Source: Jiangella alkaliphila (GTDB taxonomy: Bacteria > Actinomycetota > Actinomycetes > Jiangellales > Jiangellaceae). Taken from it: 64,000 nt of DNA. A program made the position numbers and the translations under genes. The notes under the pieces were generated by a model, which ran no database searches, was not told the origin of the DNA, and saw only the letters and a program-made list of their open reading frames with translations. Shown here one piece after another: positions 60,277 to 64,000 of this stretch. The stretch's first letter is position 1. Every line of letters starts with the position of its first letter. The stretch covers positions 5,240,001 to 5,304,000 of the forward strand of contig NZ_LT629791.1 in assembly GCF_900105925.1 (NCBI RefSeq). Reading direction: 5' to 3'.

Positions 60277-60645
60277 GGTTGATCGCCTCGCCGATCGCCA
60301 CGCGGGCGTGTCCAAGGCTTGGGTGGACCGCGGCTACCGCGCCAGCGTCGCCCAGCGTGGTGTCGATCGCGGTATCGACGTTCAGGTCGTCCAGAAAGAC
60401 CCCGGGCTGAAGGGCTTCCACCCGACTCTGCGCTGGCCCGTGGAGCGCACCTTCGGCTGGCTGATGCTGCATCGTCGATTAGTCCGAGATTACGAGACGC
60501 TCCCAGAACGTTCCCGCACCATGATCCACTGGGCGATGATCGACAACATGAGCCGCCGGATCACCGGCGAAACCATCCAAACCTGGCGCGACGAACCAGC
60601 CAACTCAGGCGCACCCCCACAGATCTAGACCAGACGCCCTCTTAG

Positions 60646-62310
60646 CCTCGATCCACCGACCAGCTTGGTGACGTCGTCTGGTTTCAGGCGAGGTGGTTGT
60701 GATCACGTTGGGTGTGAGTGAGTTGCCGGTCTGCCCGGCTTTCCACTGGGGTTCCTTCTCGTGCCGGCGGGGGCTGGTGGTCAGGTGTGTGTCGTGGCGG
60801 GCCGGGGGAAGAGGGCGTTGTAGAGCGTGGACCACGCGGTCTGCCAGGGCCAGTTGGTCGGCAGGTGCAGGGTCAGACGCCGGGCGGAGGTGGCGATCCG
60901 GGCGGGGACGGTGATGAGTTTGCGGCGGATCGTCGCGGTGGTCGCCCTGGTCAGAGTGGGGGTCTTGGTCAGGGTCGCGGCGGCGCGGGTGAGGTTGAAC
61001 GCCATGACCGCGCAGACGAGCCAGGCCGCGTTGGCGTTGAACACCCCGGAGGGCAGGTGGGCCAGCGCGGAGGCCTTGAGGTCGGCGTGGACGTTCTCGA
61101 TGACCGCGTGGGCCCGGTGGGTCTGGTCCGCGGCGACGGTGTCCATCTCGGTGGTGTCGGTGGTGGTGAAGAAGGCGTGGAAGCGCCAGGAATCGAACAA
61201 CGTGTCCTGGCCTTCGCTGTTGCGGGGGTTGAGATCGGGGATACGGCGGACCACGAGCCGGCCGGGGACCTGGTCGGTCTTGTTCTTGGAGGTGAACGCG
61301 GTGAAGGGAACCTCGGCGACCTCGGCACGAGAGTTCCATGTTCTGGTGGTCTCGTCGTAGACGGCGTCGGTGTATTTGATCGTGGTCCAGGCGGTCTCGG
61401 CGATGCCGGCGATGGCGCGTTTGACCGCCGGGTCCATCCGCACGGTGATCGAGACGTTCGCGCCGGCCTTCAACGCTGCGGTGACCAGGGCGTGGGAGTA
61501 GAACGCCGAGTCCGCCCGGACCAGCACGTCTCGGCCGGCCAGGTGGGTGCGGCGGATCAGGGCGAGGGCGTCGGTGGCCAGACGCGTCGCCCCGCGTGGG
61601 GACCCGGCCGAGCCGTTGCGCAGGCGCTGGGCGGCGATCACCGGCGCGAAGGTCTGGCTGGAAACGGTGGCCAGCACGGCGTTCAGGCCCCGCACCCCGG
61701 AGTACCCGAACCCCGCGCCCTGCTTCTGATAGCCGTGTACCTCCACGATGGTGTCGTCGATGTCGACCATCACCGTCGCGGTGTCTGCGGTCTCGCCCAG
61801 CAGGGCCGTGCGCTGGGTCAGGTTGATCAGAAACCGAGAGGCGATCGCGTCGGCTTGGCGGACATGGCCGAAGGTGAAGGCGCGCAGGAACGAGCCAAGT
61901 GTGGAGGGGGCGTAGATGCCGGCGAAGACCTTCCCCATCGCGCCGTGGCGTAGCAGGGCCATGTCGTCGATGCTGTCCGCGCCGGCGGTCATGCCGGCGA
62001 CCAGGCCCGACAGCTTCAGCCCGGCGTTGGCGCCCTTGTCCGTCGGCACGCTCAGGTGCTCATCGCCCAGCTCGCGCAGCCGTGCCTCGCCGGCCAGGGC
62101 CATCGCCGGGACCAGGCCCGCCGACGACACGAGGTTGGGCTCATCGAAGGCCGCCGAGACGACCGGTCGGGTGTGAGAGAGTTGCATCTACGAGATGCCC
62201 TTCTTGAGCTGGCGATACGTGCCTTAGACAAGTCGTATCCTCCCAGCTCAGAAGCGCATTCTCACGCTCCCACGCCCTACCACGACACTCCACCTGTCGG
62301 TGGATCGAGG
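60646..62310 (-). mobile_element. IS1380-family insertion sequence, third and divergent element
   Basis: Perfect 15 bp terminal inverted repeats (CCTCGATCCACCGAC and its complement) are flanked by CTTAG at 60641-60645 and 62311-62315. Length is 1665 bp. Ten terminal bases, CCTCGATCCR-type, are shared with copies 1 and 2, but the inner sequence differs clearly, so this is a separate member of the family. The left target site is the junction created by the IS5-family element, so this insertion came later. Confidence 0.92.
60781..62187 (-). CDS. IS1380-family transposase (third, divergent)
   Basis: A 468-residue DDE transposase of the same length as copies 1 and 2 but of clearly different sequence. 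The catalytic residues lie in VMVDIDDTIVEVHGY (first Asp), VLVRADSAFYSHAL (second Asp) and AHAVIENVHADLKA (Glu). The C-terminus again holds LHLPTNWPWQTAWSTLYNA. The gene is intact. Start is ATG 62187, 123 bases inside the right IS end. Confidence 0.95.
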   Translation of the reverse strand: MQLSHTRPVVSAAFDEPNLVSSAGLVPAMALAGEARLRELGDEHLSVPTDKGANAGLKLSGLVAGMTAGADSIDDMALLRHGAMGKVFAGIYAPSTLGSFLRAFTFGHVRQADAIASRFLINLTQRTALLGETADTATVMVDIDDTIVEVHGYQKQGAGFGYSGVRGLNAVLATVSSQTFAPVIAAQRLRNGSAGSPRGATRLATDALALIRRTHLAGRDVLVRADSAFYSHALVTAALKAGANVSITVRMDPAVKRAIAGIAETAWTTIKYTDAVYDETTRTWNSRAEVAEVPFTAFTSKNKTDQVPGRLVVRRIPDLNPRNSEGQDTLFDSWRFHAFFTTTDTTEMDTVAADQTHRAHAVIENVHADLKASALAHLPSGVFNANAAWLVCAVMAFNLTRAAATLTKTPTLTRATTATIRRKLITVPARIATSARRLTLHLPTNWPWQTAWSTLYNALFPRPATTHT

Positions 62311-62431
62311 CTTAGACCGCGAGGGTGCGGGTCAAGTCCAAGCCCCGCAAGCACAGCGAACAATCACCACAGCGGGCGCCGACTTGAGGCGCACCCTCGC
62401 GGCTAAGACCATGGGCAGCAGGGGGACGGCC

Positions 62432-62602
62432 AACGGTCGCGATCCCCGGCGAACGAACCGATCAGGCCAGCCGGTTCACCAGAGAGCGCGGCGGCGAGTG
62501 TCGGTGCCCGCCCTAGGGTGGGGGCCCTCCCTCACGGGGCGGGGTCCACCTACGGCAGCGAAGAGGCGGGGACTCGCCGACGCGAGCCCCCGCCCTCGTC
62601 CG
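62432..62602. other. Gap between palindromic element C and the amidohydrolase gene
   Basis: Nothing coding is seen. The first 25 bases (GGCCAAC and on) still resemble the bases after element B, so the repeat may extend slightly further. A GC-rich imperfect hairpin lies near 62517-62550, and the amidohydrolase terminator is at 62563-62597. Confidence 0.45.
62563..62597 (-). terminator. Terminator of the M20 amidohydrolase gene
   Basis: GAGGCGGGGACTCG pairs with CGAGCCCCCGCCCTC through a stem with small bulges around CCGACG. It begins 6 bases past the stop codon on the minus strand. Confidence 0.68.
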
Positions 62603-64000
62603 TCACTCGTAGGGCTGGACGTTGCCCGGCGGGATGGGCGGGCCGATGCTCTCCCACTTGGTGTGGCCGACGATCCGCTCGGGCGGCCAGGTGATCTGCC
62701 CGTTGGGCCACGTCTGCCCGGTCCGCTTGAGGAACCAGTCGGGCGGCGCGACGGCCGGCGGCTGGAAGTCGGCCGGCAGCAGGCTCGCCCACGAGACGTT
62801 CGCGGTGCGGGCGGCGTGCTCCTCCTTGATCTCCGTCACCAGGGCCGGCTGCGTGAACAGGTCGACGGCGACGGCGGCGAGGTAGCGGGCGGCGGCCAGG
62901 AGGGCCACGTGGCCCGCGTGCGACACCGTCGAGCCGGTCGTCAGCCAGCTGTGGTTGGCCGTCCCCGACGGGCTGACCGGGGTGCCGAGGCTGAGCGTCG
63001 GGATGATCCAGCTGATGTCGGAGACGTCGGTGGAGCCGCCGCCGAGGAACGTCTCGTCCGGCGGGCGCAGGTCCGCGACGCCGGTGCTGAAGCCGTTCTC
63101 GGCGATGCCGGCCGCGGCCTGCAGCCCCTTCCCGTACGCCTGGTCCTCCTCGGTGAACTCCGGCGCGCCGATCTGGACCATGTTGTCGTGGACGAGCTCG
63201 GCGCCGCGCTTGTTCGGGAGCATGTTCCAGATGTTCGCGACGGTGCGCTCGTGCACCTCCATGCGCATCGCGAGGCCGGCCGCCCGCGCACAGTCGGTCA
63301 CCTTGTCGGCAAGAATCGACACCCGCTCCGGCGTCGCCTCGCGGACGAAGTACCAGGCGCCGGCCATCGCCGCGTGCACGTTCGGCGCCTCGGCCGAGTG
63401 CCGGATCGCGTGGTGGATCCGCCCCGCCGGTGCGACGTGGTGCTCGCGCAGCATGTCGGTGAGCATCGTCAGGGCCCGGACGGCGTTCTGCGCGTTCTTG
63501 TTGCCCAGCGGGCTGCCGCCGTGGCCGTGCGTGCCGCTGTAGTTGAACGCCATCGCCTTGAGCGCGTTGTTCGAGCCGAAGCCGGTGCTCGTGTTGCGGC
63601 CGGGGTGCCAGTCGACGAACACGTCGCAGCCGTCGTAGACGCCCTTCATGACGTCGAAGGACTTGCCGACCAGCTGCTCCTCCGCCGTCGACCCGAAGAA
63701 CTTGACGGTGCCGTCGAGCCGGTGCCGGCGCAGCGCGCTGGCAACCGCGACCGCCGCGCCGGCCGCCGCCGCGCCCAGCGCCGAGTGGCCGCAGCCGTGC
63801 CCGTAGCCGTAGTTCGGCGAGTACGGGTCGTCCTCGTAGACCAGCGGGTCGTGCTCGGTGGACCCCTTCTTCTGCGAGACGCCGGGCAGCGCGTCGTACT
63901 CGCCGCTGAACCCGATGACGGGGCTGCCGGTCCCGTTGCTGAACGTCGCGACGAACGTCGTCGGCAGGCCGCCGACGGCCCACTGGATGCGGAACCCGTT
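62603..64000 (-). CDS. M20-family amidohydrolase, AbgB-like (5' end outside window)
   Basis: The frame is open through base 64000, so the N-terminus is missing; about 465 residues are visible. Zinc-binding motifs are GFSGEYDALPG, GYGHGCGHSALG (metal-binding His and Cys-His) and FFGSTAEEQLVGK (catalytic Glu pair), with the dimerisation domain in the middle (NNALKAMAFNYSGTHGHGGS, HHAIRHSAEAPNVHAAMAG). A late His lies in the C-terminal part (STVSHAGHVALLAA). This matches the p-aminobenzoyl-glutamate hydrolase subunit B / peptidase M20D group, which cleaves amide bonds of acyl-amino acids. Substrate unknown. The C-terminus (VQPYE) is followed by a hairpin. Confidence 0.92.
   Translation of the reverse strand, partial: NGFRIQWAVGGLPTTFVATFSNGTGSPVIGFSGEYDALPGVSQKKGSTEHDPLVYEDDPYSPNYGYGHGCGHSALGAAAAGAAVAVASALRRHRLDGTVKFFGSTAEEQLVGKSFDVMKGVYDGCDVFVDWHPGRNTSTGFGSNNALKAMAFNYSGTHGHGGSPLGNKNAQNAVRALTMLTDMLREHHVAPAGRIHHAIRHSAEAPNVHAAMAGAWYFVREATPERVSILADKVTDCARAAGLAMRMEVHERTVANIWNMLPNKRGAELVHDNMVQIGAPEFTEEDQAYGKGLQAAAGIAENGFSTGVADLRPPDETFLGGGSTDVSDISWIIPTLSLGTPVSPSGTANHSWLTTGSTVSHAGHVALLAAARYLAAVAVDLFTQPALVTEIKEEHAARTANVSWASLLPADFQPPAVAPPDWFLKRTGQTWPNGQITWPPERIVGHTKWESIGPPIPPGNVQPYE

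Larger units (their letters stand above)
58344..60628 (+). pseudogene. IS5-family transposase gene, interrupted by an IS256-family element
   Basis: The two exact halves, 58344-58854 and 60285-60628, rejoin in frame to 284 residues once the inserted element and one 8 bp duplication are taken out. The N-terminal half has SDLSDARWALIEPVMSG, the DUF4096-like start, and YVNRTGIAWEYLPHDFPP; the first catalytic Asp is in AILDAQSVKTSSN. The C-terminal half has WVDRGYRASV (second Asp) and LRWPVERTFGWLMLHRRLVR (catalytic Glu). Apart from the insertion it has no defect, so the interruption is recent. The gene cannot make a functional enzyme now; the first half ends in 14 foreign residues. Confidence 0.88.
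58249..60641 (+). mobile_element. IS5-family insertion sequence, split by an IS256-family element
   Basis: The inverted terminal repeats GAGGGCGTCTG (58249) and CAGACGCCCTC (ending 60641) are flanked by the 3 bp direct repeat TTA (58246-58248 and 60642-60644), the TNA-type duplication of IS5-family groups. Removing the IS256-family element and its duplication leaves 963 bp, normal for such an IS. The insertion is in the CTTAG of palindromic element C. Confidence 0.88.
58221..62431. repeat. Palindromic element C, interrupted by IS5-, IS256- and IS1380-family elements
   Basis: The left arm (CCGTCCCCCTGTAGCTGCC, 58221 on, to CTTAG at 58245-58249) continues at 62311 with CTTAGACCGCGAGGGTGCGG and GTCAAGTCC. 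The right arm is GACTTGAGGCGCACCCTCGC (62391-62410), GGCTAAGACCATGGG, CAGCAGGGGGACGGCC (ending 62431). With the ISs removed, the unit is about 155 bp, with arms of roughly 50 bases. Left flank bases 58179-58220 resemble the outer flank of element A (about 2997-3045), including a GGGCACAGCCCG dyad. No gene is seen in 58081-58248. Confidence 0.75.

Noticed and set aside
58344-60628. Programmed frameshift in the IS5-family transposase
   Set aside because: The two halves rejoin in frame exactly after removing the IS256-family element and one GGTTGATC copy, so insertion explains the split.

Overview
This 64 kb window is chromosomal DNA of a high-GC Gram-positive actinobacterium. Pointers are the very high GC content, GTG/TTG starts, a mycothiol-type maleylpyruvate isomerase homologue, an actinobacterial four-domain ribosomal protein S1, the CoaE-GrpB fusion, and an AftD-like arabinosyltransferase locus with a DUF2613 small protein. 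The overall style fits Jiangellales or a relative, but that placement is a guess.

Layout. 1-1160: end of a mycothiol-linked enzyme gene overlapping a metallo-beta-lactamase-fold hydrolase. 1186-5219: two long palindromic repeats (A and B), each split by an identical 1673 bp IS1380-family element, with about 400 bp of hairpin-rich non-coding DNA between them. 5250-6530: TerC-family membrane protein behind a yybP-ykoY-type (Mn) riboswitch. 6588-11492: TrmB/LuxR-like regulator divergent from a secreted subtilisin. 11600-18868: uvrB, an AAA ATPase, coaE-grpB, a TetR regulator divergent from a GPP34 protein, and a lipoprotein. 18957-27299: a 1748-residue kelch-containing subtilisin preceded by a LuxR-type large ATPase regulator. 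27504-28994: rpsA. 29378-42882: envelope polysaccharide region (DUF3068 protein, AftD-like arabinosyltransferase, methyltransferase, GT4 glycosyltransferase, DUF2613 peptide, polytopic membrane protein), with an AbiEi-like protein. 43096-49714: repeat-rich exported protein, membrane partner, polysaccharide flippase and lytic transglycosylase. 49823-53778: polA, a thioesterase and a DUF554 protein. 53958-58080: livHMGF branched-chain amino-acid-type ABC transporter. 58221-62431: a third palindromic repeat (C) carrying three insertion sequences, two of them nested. 62603-64000: start-truncated M20 amidohydrolase.

The strongest non-gene signal is the repeat family. Three copies of a roughly 155 bp imperfect palindrome (A, B, C) can be rebuilt by removing the ISs. 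Every copy is interrupted at a CTWAG site in one of its arms: by IS1380-family elements in A and B, and by an IS5-family element followed by an IS1380-family element in C. Target duplications (CTAAG, CTTAG, CTTAG, TTA, and GGTTGATC for an IS256-family element inside the IS5 element) give exact IS borders and an order of events. A second recurrent signal is a set of hairpins whose arms begin with TGATCATG or a close variant, lying at gene 3' ends.

Most gene functions are recognised from family motifs read in the translated sequence. No database search was possible, so family assignments rest on motif recognition and gene order.
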